DNA from: Patescibacteria group bacterium
GTDB taxonomy: Bacteria; Patescibacteriota; Minisyncoccia; UBA6257; UBA11618
Assembly (NCBI GenBank): GCA_003539915.1
Contig: DPNX01000002.1
Span: forward strand, 1 to 35,457
Direction: 5' to 3'
DNA: 35,457 nucleotides
Made by a program: the position numbers and the translations under genes. Below the pieces are notes generated by a model. That model worked only from the letters and a program-made list of their open reading frames with translations. It ran no database searches and was not told where the DNA came from. Shown one piece after another: positions 15,763-23,020 of the stretch; the stretch's first letter is position 1; each line of letters starts with the position of its first letter.

Positions 15763-15953
15763 CTTATGGATAAGCTGAGGATTACTGGTGAGTGAGTTCT
15801 GGATAAAAAGTTAGTAAAAACAACTCTACTCAACAAGGTTAAAAGATATCCTATACTTATTACTCTTCTATCCGAGTTTAATCCACAGGAAGTAAACAGG
15901 TTGTTGCGCAGAAAAAAATATTTTTAATTCGATTATAAAAGGGTTATAATATG

Positions 15954-15998
15954 TTATTCACAAAAAAGGTCCTACACTACTAACTACTACTACTATTA
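15954..15998 (+). other. Origin unwinding element: DnaA box plus DnaA-trio
   Basis: TTATTCACA (15954-15962) is a full DnaA-box match. After about 10 nt come CTA trinucleotides, the last five in phase (CTA x4, TTA; 15984-15998), with further out-of-phase CTA at 15972, 15977 and 15980. The complementary strand reads 3'-GAT-5' repeats, the form DnaA filaments use to stretch single-stranded DNA in other bacteria. Confidence 0.75.
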
Positions 15999-16014
15999 AT
16001 AATTAATATATAAA

Positions 16015-16020
16015 TATATT
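16015..16020 (+). promoter_or_regulatory. dnaN -10 box, leaderless type
   Basis: TATATT followed by AGTAAT and the ATG at 16027, the same 6-nt spacing as dnaA. No -35 is evident, and the surroundings are AT-only, so it may be chance. Confidence 0.45.
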
Positions 16021-16026
16021 AGTAAT

Positions 16027-17133
16027 ATGAAGGTTGTTATCTTAAAAAGTAATTTAAAAGGTGGATTGTCGTCAGTCGAGAGAGCTATAGGAGAGAGTTC
16101 TAATTTACCAGTTCTTAGAAACGTCTTATTAAAGACTAATGGTAATAAGATTAATATTTCAACAACTAATTTAGAACTAGCTATCACTAAAACTGTTTCA
16201 GGAAAGATTATCGAAGAAGGAGGTTTAACGATTCCTTTCAGTACTTTAAATAATATTGTTAACAATACTACTCAAGAGAGAGTTAGTTTAGAAAAGGATG
16301 GAAATAATTTTATTTTCAAGACAGATAATTACGAAGCTAAAATACAAGGACTTAAAGAAGATGAATTTCCAGTTATTCCTAAGATTAAAAGTGAAAACTG
16401 TATAGAGTTCAATCCGGTTATATTAAGAAAAGCTGTTAATAAAGTTATTAGTGCTGCTCAGATGTCAGAAATAAGACCAGAGATTAGTGGGTTATTACTT
16501 GATTACCAAGTAACTCAAATAAAATTAGTAGCAACGGATAGTTTTAGGCTCGCAGAAAAGAATATTAGCGCCAATCAATTCAAGTCTGATATAAACCACA
16601 GCTTTAAGGTAATCGTTCCGCTAAAGACCGTTCAGGAGGTCTTAAGGGTATTTAGCGATGATGAACCAATCAAACTTTTTATAGACGACAATCAAATTCT
16701 TTTTAAGAACAATAATTTACAGATCATTTCTAGATTGATTGATGGTGAGTATCCGGATTATGAACAGATTATCCCTAAAAGTATCGAAACTGAATTAAGT
16801 GTTAATAAGGAGCATTTTATAAACGCTGTTCGCTTAGTTAGTACTTTTAGTGGAAAAAATAATGATGTTAATCTAGCGCTTAAAAACAATAAGGTGATGG
16901 AAGTTTATTTAGCTAATCAGATGTTGGGAGAAAATAATTACATGATCCCCACCAAAACTGACGGAAAAGATTTTGAAAATGTTTCTTTTAACTGGCGTTA
17001 TCTAATTGATGGCTTGAAAGTTATAGATTCTGAAAATCTAATCTTTGGAGTTAATGGTAATAATCGTCCAGCGGTAATTAAGTCAGCTGATGACACTTCT
17101 CATTTTTATATCTTAATGCCAATCAAGGCTTAG
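16027..17133 (+). CDS. dnaN: DNA polymerase III beta subunit (sliding clamp)
   Basis: Ring-forming processivity clamp that tethers polymerase and repair enzymes to DNA. The 368 aa give the standard three-domain length. Family features include LPVLRNVLLKTNGNKINIST near residue 30, GLLLDYQVTQIKLVATDSFR around 155-175, LIDGEYPDYEQIIPK, and the C-terminal YILMPIKA, close to the usual MPMR(L/I) end. It follows the origin, as in most bacteria. Its stop is 1 nt from the end of the convergent PBP gene, with an AT-rich inverted repeat across the junction. Confidence 0.97.
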   Translation: MKVVILKSNLKGGLSSVERAIGESSNLPVLRNVLLKTNGNKINISTTNLELAITKTVSGKIIEEGGLTIPFSTLNNIVNNTTQERVSLEKDGNNFIFKTDNYEAKIQGLKEDEFPVIPKIKSENCIEFNPVILRKAVNKVISAAQMSEIRPEISGLLLDYQVTQIKLVATDSFRLAEKNISANQFKSDINHSFKVIVPLKTVQEVLRVFSDDEPIKLFIDDNQILFKNNNLQIISRLIDGEYPDYEQIIPKSIETELSVNKEHFINAVRLVSTFSGKNNDVNLALKNNKVMEVYLANQMLGENNYMIPTKTDGKDFENVSFNWRYLIDGLKVIDSENLIFGVNGNNRPAVIKSADDTSHFYILMPIKA

Positions 17134-17152
17134 ATTATCTAGAGTAGATAAT
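17134..17152. repeat. AT-rich inverted repeat between convergent dnaN and PBP gene
   Basis: ATTATCTA, GAG, TAGATAAT: a perfect 8-bp stem with a 3-nt loop starting 1 nt after the dnaN stop and overlapping the end of the PBP gene. It could serve as a weak bidirectional terminator, but it is AT-rich and lacks a clean T-run. Confidence 0.5.
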
Positions 17153-19474
17153 TATCTCTTCTCTTATTTCTTTATTATTACTATCGGTAGCTTTAATCTT
17201 TAGAATGTTTTGGGATTTAATACTATTAAGATTAAAATTTTCTTGGTAAATATATTCTGGTCCAAAATTACCAGACCTCTGACTTATTAACTTGTTGTTA
17301 AGATAAACTTCTACGTTCTTAATCTCATGAGATGAATTTATAACAGCTCTTACAGAGAAATCTTTATTGATAAAATTACCGTTAACAGGCTTTTCTATCT
17401 TAATGGATAATTTTTTAGTATTAAGCGATAAATTTTTTACTTTATCAGGGTTGTTTTGAATCCACTCCACCAAGGATTTTTCCCAATTATCATACTGAGA
17501 GTCACGACGTGGATTAACTGGCACTGATCCATCGGGGTTACCTTTGTTGACGTAATGAAGGATGTTATGAATTTCACCATCAATAACATACTCACCTCGT
17601 AAGATAGGTTTTTGAACGTTAACTGGTTCAGGTCTTTCAAAAACCTCCATTGGTCTATCAGCTAGCACTTCTTTCAAGAAGGCGTTCCAAATAGGTAGAG
17701 CGGCTAAAATAGAACTACCTCTTTGTTGCATGGGTGTATTGTCGTTATTACCAACCCAAACACCCGTTACTAAAGATGTGGTGTATCCCATAGCCCATGC
17801 ATCGTGATATTCATTAGTAGTTCCAGTTTTTAAAGCTACCTCTTGATTAGGGAAAGTAGTTAAATGAAGACTACTTTGATAAAGTTGTCGCCTAACTTCT
17901 ATATCGGTAAGAATATCATTTATTAAACGAGCGTATTGAGGATTAACAACCTCATCAACATCATCTTTAAACTCTTCTAACACCTCTCCCTTACTATCCT
18001 CAATTTTTAAAATCATTGATTGTTCGTGTTTTAAACCATCTTGAGCAAAGACGGAGTACGCACCAACTAAGTCGATTAACTTAACCTCACCACCACCAAG
18101 AGCAAGAGAGAGACCATAACGACTTCTTTCGGTGAGGGTTGTGATACCAAAATCAGCAGCAGTCTTTAAGGTGCTTCCAACACCAGCTAGGTAAAGAACC
18201 TTAACAGAAGGTACGTTCATAGATTGAGCTAAAGCATTTCTTAGATTAACCGGACCCCTAAACTGATTATCAAAGTTGTGAGGCATGTAGCTTCTTTTTC
18301 CAGTGGTATCAAAATCTACTTGAGTATCAAAGATAACTGTTTCAGGAGAAAAGCCTTTTTTAAAAGCAGTAACATAAGCAAAGGGTTTGATAGCGGAACC
18401 AGGTTGTCTCAATCCTTGAACAGCAACGTTGAAATTACCATCGTTATCGGTGTCAAAATAATCTTTAGACCCCACTAAAGCTAATATTTGACCAGTATTA
18501 GCATCTTGAGCTACTAAGGAGGCGTTTTTACCATTATATAGATTAGTATTTCTTTCAGCCCCCTCCCTAACAACTCTTTCAGCTATTTGTTGCATGTCCC
18601 AATCCAAGGTTGAGATAACTTTTAAACCGGCTTTTTGAACAAAATCTTCACCATACTTATTATTCAAATATTCTTGGAGAGTAATAACAAAATGAGGAGC
18701 TTTAATTCCTATAGTATGAGGAGAGAATTCTAATTTTTCTTCTTTAGCTTCTTCATATTCTTCTTCTGTAATATAACCAGCAACTTTCATTTGTTTTAGA
18801 GTGTGGTTTTTTCTACTCATTAGAACATCAACATGAGTTCCGTAGGGCGAGTAGTAACTAGGAGCTCTTGGAAGACTAGCTAAAAGAGCCGCTTCATTTA
18901 TGGATAGGTCTTTAGCATTTTTTTCAAAAAATGTTTGAGCAGCAGCCTCAATACCATAGGCGTTAGAGCCGTAAGGTATCTGGTTGAGGTAGAGATTTAA
19001 AATATCATCCTTAGAATATCTTTTTTCTAAACGCAAAGTAAGAATTAACTCCTTAACCTTTCTAGATATAGTTCTTTCAGGAGTAAGAAAAGCATTCTTA
19101 GCTAATTGTTGGGATATGGTAGAACCACCTTGAACTATCCGACCACTTCTCAAATTAACTAGAAAAGCCCTAGCTAAAGATTGCCAATCAATACCAGCGT
19201 GTTCATAGAATTTTATATCCTCAATAGAAACAGAAGCATGTTTTACATAATCCGGAATATCGGAGTAAGGGATAACAGTTCTTTTTTCTTCTCCATGAAT
19301 CTCATAAAGTAACGTTTCACCAGTTCGATCAAAAATTTTTGTTGATTGGTTTACTTGCCGTTGATCAAACAACTCAGGATCAGGAAGGTTTCTAGTAATA
19401 ATGAAAAAGTACCCAAGAGACCCTAGGGCAAAAATAACGAATATTAAAAATAAATATTTAAATAACTTTTTCAT
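17135..19474 (-). CDS. Class A penicillin-binding protein (PBP1A family)
   Basis: Bifunctional peptidoglycan synthase: glycosyltransferase plus transpeptidase. The 779 aa begin with a membrane anchor (about 6-26). The GT51 domain has EDIKFYEHAG (85-94, catalytic glutamate) and GGSTISQQLAKN. The transpeptidase domain has S360-A-I-K363, S418-M-N and KTGT (549-552), all three active-site motifs. A C-terminal Ig-like domain (about 690-779) includes INSSHEIKNVEVYLNNK. The cell therefore builds its own wall. The ATG at 19474 directly abuts AGAGG and lies about 10 nt after a hairpin with a T-run, so expression probably depends on read-through. Confidence 0.96.
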   Translation of the reverse strand: MKKLFKYLFLIFVIFALGSLGYFFIITRNLPDPELFDQRQVNQSTKIFDRTGETLLYEIHGEEKRTVIPYSDIPDYVKHASVSIEDIKFYEHAGIDWQSLARAFLVNLRSGRIVQGGSTISQQLAKNAFLTPERTISRKVKELILTLRLEKRYSKDDILNLYLNQIPYGSNAYGIEAAAQTFFEKNAKDLSINEAALLASLPRAPSYYSPYGTHVDVLMSRKNHTLKQMKVAGYITEEEYEEAKEEKLEFSPHTIGIKAPHFVITLQEYLNNKYGEDFVQKAGLKVISTLDWDMQQIAERVVREGAERNTNLYNGKNASLVAQDANTGQILALVGSKDYFDTDNDGNFNVAVQGLRQPGSAIKPFAYVTAFKKGFSPETVIFDTQVDFDTTGKRSYMPHNFDNQFRGPVNLRNALAQSMNVPSVKVLYLAGVGSTLKTAADFGITTLTERSRYGLSLALGGGEVKLIDLVGAYSVFAQDGLKHEQSMILKIEDSKGEVLEEFKDDVDEVVNPQYARLINDILTDIEVRRQLYQSSLHLTTFPNQEVALKTGTTNEYHDAWAMGYTTSLVTGVWVGNNDNTPMQQRGSSILAALPIWNAFLKEVLADRPMEVFERPEPVNVQKPILRGEYVIDGEIHNILHYVNKGNPDGSVPVNPRRDSQYDNWEKSLVEWIQNNPDKVKNLSLNTKKLSIKIEKPVNGNFINKDFSVRAVINSSHEIKNVEVYLNNKLISQRSGNFGPEYIYQENFNLNSIKSQNILKIKATDSNNKEIREEIIIYSR

Positions 19475-19483
19475 CCTCTAAAA

Positions 19484-19503
19484 ATCCCGTCATAAGACGG
19501 GAT
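19484..19503 (-). terminator. Intrinsic terminator or attenuator upstream of PBP gene
   Basis: On the minus strand ATCCCGTC, TTAT and GACGGGAT form a perfect 8-bp hairpin followed by TTTTAGAGG and then the PBP ATG. It lies 23 nt after the stop of the small acidic gene, so it may end that transcript or attenuate PBP expression. Confidence 0.7.
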
Positions 19504-19525
19504 AATAATCTTTGTATGATTTCGA

Positions 19526-19681
19526 TTAATAATCTTCATTACCTTCTTCTAGTGTATCATCATCTACCTCATCTTCATCCATTAAATCATCATCACTCAT
19601 TTCATCCATTTCATCATAGACACCATCCTCAATGTCTTCAGTGTGATTACTTAGTGAGAAGGAAACTTTATATTCAGTCAT
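19526..19681 (-). CDS. Very acidic 51-residue protein, unknown function
   Basis: Short ORF between ruvC and the PBP gene: MTEYKVSFSLSNHTEDIEDG at the start, a middle run MDEMSDDDLMDEDEVDDD, and LEEGNEDY at the end. I count 23 Asp/Glu in 51 residues with a single Lys and no Arg. It lies 70 nt after ruvC, has TAAAGT 6 nt before its ATG as a weak leaderless -10, and is followed by a terminator hairpin. Such composition could mean a nucleic-acid mimic, a chaperone-like buffer or an RNA-polymerase-associated protein, none demonstrable here. The opposite-strand ORF here (H/L-rich) looks like its shadow. Confidence 0.6.
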   Translation of the reverse strand: MTEYKVSFSLSNHTEDIEDGVYDEMDEMSDDDLMDEDEVDDDTLEEGNEDY

Positions 19682-19751
19682 ATAATAACTTTATTATCGA
19701 GAATAATACGACCTTTTATTTATTTATTAGCGTAATTAAAATGAAGTATAA

Positions 19752-20228
19752 CTAACTTATATTACGTGTCAAGTTAGCGGCTGTGATTGAAATTGCTATA
19801 GCATCAGTGACATCGTCAATTAATTTTACAGGAGGTATTTGAAGTATAGAAAAGACCATCCTAGCCACAGCCTTTTTATCAGACAAACCATAACCTGTGA
19901 CGGATAATTTAACCTCTTGAGGGTTATGCTCTGTAAGGATTATATTCTGTTTTAGAGAGAGGTATATTAAAACGCCACGAGCTTGAGCAACCTCTATGGC
20001 GGTCTTCACATTTCTAGAAAAAAATATTTTTTCTATAGCTACTAGATCGGGTTTAAGTTCTTTTAATACTTTTTTGTAATCGTGAGCAAGAAAGGTTAGT
20101 TTGTGATTTATGTCTTTTTCTTTTACCTCAATCAACCCGTAGTCAATCAAGGTTAACTTAGAACCATTTTTTTCAATAAGACCATAACCACAACGAGATG
20201 ATCCAGGATCAACACCGAGAATTCTCAT
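19752..20228 (-). CDS. ruvC: Crossover junction endodeoxyribonuclease RuvC
   Basis: Resolves Holliday junctions by paired nicks, working with RuvAB. The 158 aa are of normal length. The RNase H-fold catalytic acids are visible: D7 in ILGVDPGSSRCGYG, E66 in LVAIEKIFF, and D139/D142 in LIDDVTDAIAI. NVKTAIEVAQARGVL is the conserved dimer/substrate region. The start shares a base with the yebC stop (TAATG), so the two are translated together, as in many bacteria. ruvB and ruvA are elsewhere in the window. Confidence 0.96.
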   Translation of the reverse strand: MRILGVDPGSSRCGYGLIEKNGSKLTLIDYGLIEVKEKDINHKLTFLAHDYKKVLKELKPDLVAIEKIFFSRNVKTAIEVAQARGVLIYLSLKQNIILTEHNPQEVKLSVTGYGLSDKKAVARMVFSILQIPPVKLIDDVTDAIAISITAANLTRNIS

Positions 20229-20740
20229 TAGCTTTTAGCGTTAGTTGTTATGTTTTGCACGTCAGAGTGTTCTTCTAAAACATCAATAAGTTTATTTAAA
20301 GAATCTTTTTCTCTAGAAGATATTTCTTGAGGGAATTTAGGTTCGTTATTTTCAAAAGCCCATTGGACACTACCAACTTCAGCTATCTTGCAATCGTGCT
20401 TACTCAATAAGTGGCGAATTTCAGCGATGGTTCTATTACTGTTATCGGTAATAACCTTGATTAACATAGCTACACCACCTGGGCCATAAGCCTCAATTAA
20501 TAATTCTTTTAAGTCTTTATCTTTAGCTCCTTCTATAGCTCTCTTGATATTATCATTAGGAACGTTATTTTCTTTAGCTTTTTCAACTAAGCTTTTTAAT
20601 TGAGAGTTAAATTTAGGGTCGATTTCTTCGCGAGCAGCAGCTGAAATAGCTTTTAATATTTTAGAAAAAGTTTGGCTACGCTTTTTATCCTTAGCCTCTT
20701 TTTTATGTTTAATAGTTTTCCATTTAGAGTGACCGGACAT
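20228..20740 (-). CDS. yebC: YebC/TACO1 family protein, shortened
   Basis: Family members have been described as transcription regulators and, more recently, as ribosome-associated factors helping translate proline-rich stretches. The N-terminus SGHSKWKTIKHKK is diagnostic. Conserved EAYGPGGVA (83-91), the TIAEIRHLLSKH helix and VGSVQWAFE (122-130) follow. At 170 aa it is about 70 residues short. After residue about 138 it goes straight to the terminal helix (NKLIDVLEEHSDVQNI), so the middle part of the C-terminal alpha/beta region is missing. It leads the yebC-ruvC pair. Confidence 0.94.
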   Translation of the reverse strand: MSGHSKWKTIKHKKEAKDKKRSQTFSKILKAISAAAREEIDPKFNSQLKSLVEKAKENNVPNDNIKRAIEGAKDKDLKELLIEAYGPGGVAMLIKVITDNSNRTIAEIRHLLSKHDCKIAEVGSVQWAFENNEPKFPQEISSREKDSLNKLIDVLEEHSDVQNITTNAKS

Positions 20741-20747
20741 GTTTTTA

Positions 20748-20753
20748 TATATA
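20748..20753 (-). promoter_or_regulatory. yebC -10 box, near-leaderless
   Basis: TATATA on the minus strand, 7 nt before the yebC ATG. No clear -35 is visible. Confidence 0.45.
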
Positions 20754-20770
20754 ACTTGAATGCTTATAAA

Positions 20771-20802
20771 AATAAACCCTCCTCCCTAAGTAGGGAGGAG
20801 GG
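20771..20802 (-). terminator. Strong intrinsic terminator after the lipoprotein gene
   Basis: On the minus strand CCCTCCTCCC, a 6-nt loop (TACTTA) and GGGAGGAGGG form a perfect 10-bp GC-rich stem followed by TTTATTTTT. This is the most stable hairpin terminator in the window. Confidence 0.93.
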
Positions 20803-20824
20803 GGTGGTCCGAAAAAAAAGATAA

Positions 20825-21046
20825 CTACTCTTTTCGGAAGTTGGATTTAGAATCGACATCAAGTCGATACTTGTGTTTACCGATCTGAGTTGCGGAAGCG
20901 AAGTTAGACTCACTTCGCTTAACACTGCTGTGGAAGGCACTACCAACACAATGATTGTTAGCACCCACCTGGAAACCAGCACCAACAGCACAACCACTCA
21001 TCATGATCGTCAACGCGACCAAACCCAAATAAAATACCCTCTTCAT
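20825..21046 (-). CDS. Small lipoprotein with its own promoter, RBS and terminator
   Basis: A 73-aa precursor: MKRVFYLGLVALTIMMSGCA is a lipoprotein signal with lipobox M-S-G-C, cleaved before Cys19. The mature 55 residues are polar, with a second cysteine (NNHCVGSAF) and a basic tail DSKSNFRKE. No known family is recognised. The gene is unlike its neighbours. GC is about 45% by my count against roughly a third elsewhere. It has a canonical AAGGAG 5 nt before ATG, a TTGACT/AATAAT promoter and a strong terminator. Coding DNA also forms hairpins (for example AAGCGAAGT/ACTTCGCTT, 20896-20920), so a structured RNA role cannot be excluded. Recent acquisition or high expression are both possible. 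Confidence 0.8.
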   Translation of the reverse strand: MKRVFYLGLVALTIMMSGCAVGAGFQVGANNHCVGSAFHSSVKRSESNFASATQIGKHKYRLDVDSKSNFRKE

Positions 21047-21051
21047 ATTAA

Positions 21052-21057
21052 CTCCTT
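21052..21057 (-). promoter_or_regulatory. Canonical Shine-Dalgarno of lipoprotein gene
   Basis: AAGGAG (within AAAAGGAG) on the minus strand, 5 nt upstream of the ATG at 21046. It is notable because nearly all other genes in this window lack one. Confidence 0.85.
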
Positions 21058-21085
21058 TTCAAAAGAGGTTTGAGGAACTGGGCAT

Positions 21086-21114
21086 ATTATTACACATAAA
21101 TATAATTTAGTCAA
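21086..21114 (-). promoter_or_regulatory. Sigma70-type promoter of lipoprotein gene
   Basis: Minus strand TTGACT (21109-21114), a 17-nt spacer and AATAAT (21086-21091) with TG one base upstream (extended -10). The predicted start leaves a leader of about 30 nt containing the Shine-Dalgarno. Confidence 0.75.
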
Positions 21115-21178
21115 TACCCGATAAACACCTAAAGTCAACCACTTTATTTTTTGTTTGAAAACGGCTAGGATAATAGCG

Positions 21179-22843
21179 ATGGCTTCAGCAATTGAGGAAC
21201 AATTAGTTAAGATAAAAAGAGATTCAGAGGAAAGAGATGTTAAAAGAAAAGCTGATGAACTTGGGTTAGATTATTTAGATCTTTCAACTAAAGTAATTAG
21301 TAATACAGCTCTAGAAACTTTATCAAAAGACGTTGCTGAAGCGGCTCAGGTAATACCAGTTGAGCTAAAAGGTCAGGATTTAGCTTTAGCGGTCATTGAT
21401 CTAAAAAATAATAAGACTCAAGAGGTTGTGAGTGATTTAAAAAGCAAGGGTTTCAATCTTGCTTTTTATTTATCTTCAAAAAGCTCTATAAAAAAAGCCC
21501 TAAAAAGTTATGATAATTTACCTAAAAAACGAGGTGAGATAACAGGCGAGGTTGATGTAAAAGAAAGTAATTTAGAAGAGGTAGCTAAAAAATTAACGAG
21601 CTTAAAAATAATAACAGAAGAGATAGAGAGTTTTAATACTAATCAACAACCAATCGGTAGTGTTTTAGAAATGATTTTAGCTGGAGCTATTACTACTAAA
21701 TCATCTGACGTTCACTTTGAACCAAGTATAGACAAGATTAAGATTCGTTACAGAATAGATGGTGTTTTAAATACTATTGTTAATGATTTTTCTACTTCTT
21801 TATATAAAAGCTTATTATCTAGAATTAAATTATTAACTGGTTTAAAAATTGATGTTAGTGGTAAATCTCAAGATGGTAGGTTTTCTATAGCCTTTGGAAA
21901 TAAAGATGTTGAGTTAAGAGTTTCTATCCTGCCATCAGAGTATGGTGAGACGGTGGTAATGAGGGTCTTAGACCCAGATTCTATTAACATATCTTTAGAA
22001 GACTTAGGATTGCGTAAGGATGATCTAGATATTGTAACAATTGAAATTCAAGAACCAAACGGAATGATTTTAAATACTGGACCTACTGGGTCGGGAAAAA
22101 CCACCACTCTTTATAGTTTCTTAAAACAACGTCATTCATCTGAGATTAAAATAATCACAATTGAGGATCCTATTGAATATAATATTGAAGGAATTGAACA
22201 AACCCAAGTTGATGAAGAGAGGGGTTACACTTTTTCTAACGGCTTGAGTGCGGTAATGAGACAGGATCCGGATGTTATTTTAATTGGTGAGATTAGAGAT
22301 GCTGAGACGGCAAATACCGCTGTTCAATCTGCCTTAACAGGACACCTGGTTTTTTCTACGGTTCACGCTAATGAGGCGGCTGGATCTATTCCTAGATTAT
22401 TAGATCTAAATATTAAACCAACTAGTATTGGACCAGCTTTAAATATGATAATGGCTCAACGATTGGTTCGTAAGTTGTGTGAGAATTGTAAAAAACAAAC
22501 AGAGGTTGATGATGAGATGAGGGTAAAGATCGCTCACTTATTAGCAATATTACCAGAAAGAGTAGATAAGGTTAGTTATCAAACACCAACTCTATTTGAA
22601 GTGGTTGGTTGTGAAAAATGTAATCAAACAGGTTATAAAGGTCGGGTAGGTATTTTTGAGCTGTTACAAGTTAAACAGGAAATAGAATCACTAATAGAAA
22701 AAGAGGCTAGTGAAACAGAGTTACAAGAGTTTGCATTGAAACAAGGAATGGTAACAATGCAACAAGATGGATTATTGAAAGTATTAACCGGAATAACAAC
22801 CTTAGAAGAGATTAAGGCTGCGACAGGTAGTCTGAACTTTTAA
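21179..22843 (+). CDS. pilB: PilB/GspE-family type IV pilus assembly ATPase
   Basis: Hexameric ATPase that powers type IV pilus extension or type II-like secretion. From the ATG at 21179 it is 554 aa. An N-terminal MshEN-like domain spans about residues 25-115. Walker A GPTGSGKTT is at 301-309, Walker B VILIGEIRD ends at 374, and a His box TGHLVFSTVHANEA follows. A four-cysteine zinc site is CENC (434, 437) plus CEKC (478, 481). A TTG at 21155 would add eight residues; the ATG is preferred, with AGGA 8 nt upstream. PilC, PilT and the pilin genes are not nearby. Confidence 0.95.
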   Translation: MASAIEEQLVKIKRDSEERDVKRKADELGLDYLDLSTKVISNTALETLSKDVAEAAQVIPVELKGQDLALAVIDLKNNKTQEVVSDLKSKGFNLAFYLSSKSSIKKALKSYDNLPKKRGEITGEVDVKESNLEEVAKKLTSLKIITEEIESFNTNQQPIGSVLEMILAGAITTKSSDVHFEPSIDKIKIRYRIDGVLNTIVNDFSTSLYKSLLSRIKLLTGLKIDVSGKSQDGRFSIAFGNKDVELRVSILPSEYGETVVMRVLDPDSINISLEDLGLRKDDLDIVTIEIQEPNGMILNTGPTGSGKTTTLYSFLKQRHSSEIKIITIEDPIEYNIEGIEQTQVDEERGYTFSNGLSAVMRQDPDVILIGEIRDAETANTAVQSALTGHLVFSTVHANEAAGSIPRLLDLNIKPTSIGPALNMIMAQRLVRKLCENCKKQTEVDDEMRVKIAHLLAILPERVDKVSYQTPTLFEVVGCEKCNQTGYKGRVGIFELLQVKQEIESLIEKEASETELQEFALKQGMVTMQQDGLLKVLTGITTLEEIKAATGSLNF

Positions 22844-22850
22844 AATAAAA

Positions 22851-23014
22851 AAAATAAAGACCATTGATCTGTGGGCGTTGCCCCCGGAAGGACTAAAAAT
22901 CTTTTATTGGATAAAAGAGTCAGAGTTTAATCGAGGAATAGTCGAGCCGTAGCTTGACTACCCGAAGTATCTAAAATAAACTCCCTGCCCACAGATCAAT
23001 GACCTTTATTTAAC
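22851..23014 (-). ncRNA. Unassigned structured RNA, about 160 nt, strongly expressed by its promoter
   Basis: Read on the minus strand, AAATAAAGGTCATTGATC (continuing GTGGGC) pairs with the 3' end of the element in a 25-position stem with only two central mismatches (arms 22987-23011 and 22852-22876). Inside are GAGTTTA/TAAACTC capped by TAGTCAAGC/GCTCGACTA, and a second hairpin TCTTTTAT/ATAAAAGA. GGGC next to AAC-GCCC offers a competing small hairpin. A near-consensus promoter (23021-23049) places the start at the 5' foot of the stem, and the 3' foot runs into TTTATTTTTTTTATTTT. It has no coding potential. Size and long closing stem recall 6S RNA, but I cannot assign a family. Confidence 0.75.
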
Positions 23015-23020
23015 GGCGTT

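Larger units (their letters stand above)
15763..16026 (+). other. Probable chromosomal origin (oriC) between dnaA and dnaN
   Basis: Noncoding 264 bp. It contains near-match DnaA boxes TATGGATAA (15765-15773), TCTGGATAA (15798-15806) and TAATCCACA (15879-15887), each one mismatch from consensus, and an exact TTATTCACA (15954-15962). After the exact box come a short spacer with GGTCC, a trinucleotide run of CTA repeats (15984-15998) and an A/T-only stretch to the dnaN start. This matches the basal unwinding layout of other bacterial origins: DnaA box, short GC element, DnaA-trio, AT-rich duplex. A TATAAT at 15945-15950 could be an extra dnaN promoter. Confidence 0.85.

Noticed and set aside
15951..15983. 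Short ATG ORF after TATAAT in the origin (about 10 codons)
   Set aside because: It spans the DnaA box and trio element and has no supporting signal; chance ORF.
19516..19755. Plus-strand His/Leu-rich 79-aa reading frame
   Set aside because: Its repeats of H and L are the antisense image of the Asp/Glu codons (GAT/GAA) of the acidic minus-strand gene; no promoter or family support.
20764..21073. Other reading frames (both strands) over the lipoprotein gene
   Set aside because: Only the 20825-21046 frame has a lipobox signal peptide, Shine-Dalgarno, promoter and terminator in register; the others are shadows.
22841..22846. TAAAAT as a plus-strand promoter for the structured RNA
   Set aside because: Its -35 region is poor, while the minus strand offers a near-perfect extended promoter and a much better T-tract at the end.
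22852..23011. MITE-like mobile element with 25-bp terminal inverted repeats
   Set aside because: No flanking target duplication is obvious, and the promoter, fold and T-tract line up as a transcription unit on one strand; kept as RNA instead.
22851..23014. SRP (4.5S) RNA, tmRNA or RNase P RNA at this locus
   Set aside because: A CCGGAAGG on the plus strand suggested an SRP tetraloop, but the GUCAGG/AGCAG asymmetric loop is missing; there is no tRNA-like end or tag frame, and the length and conserved blocks do not fit RNase P RNA.
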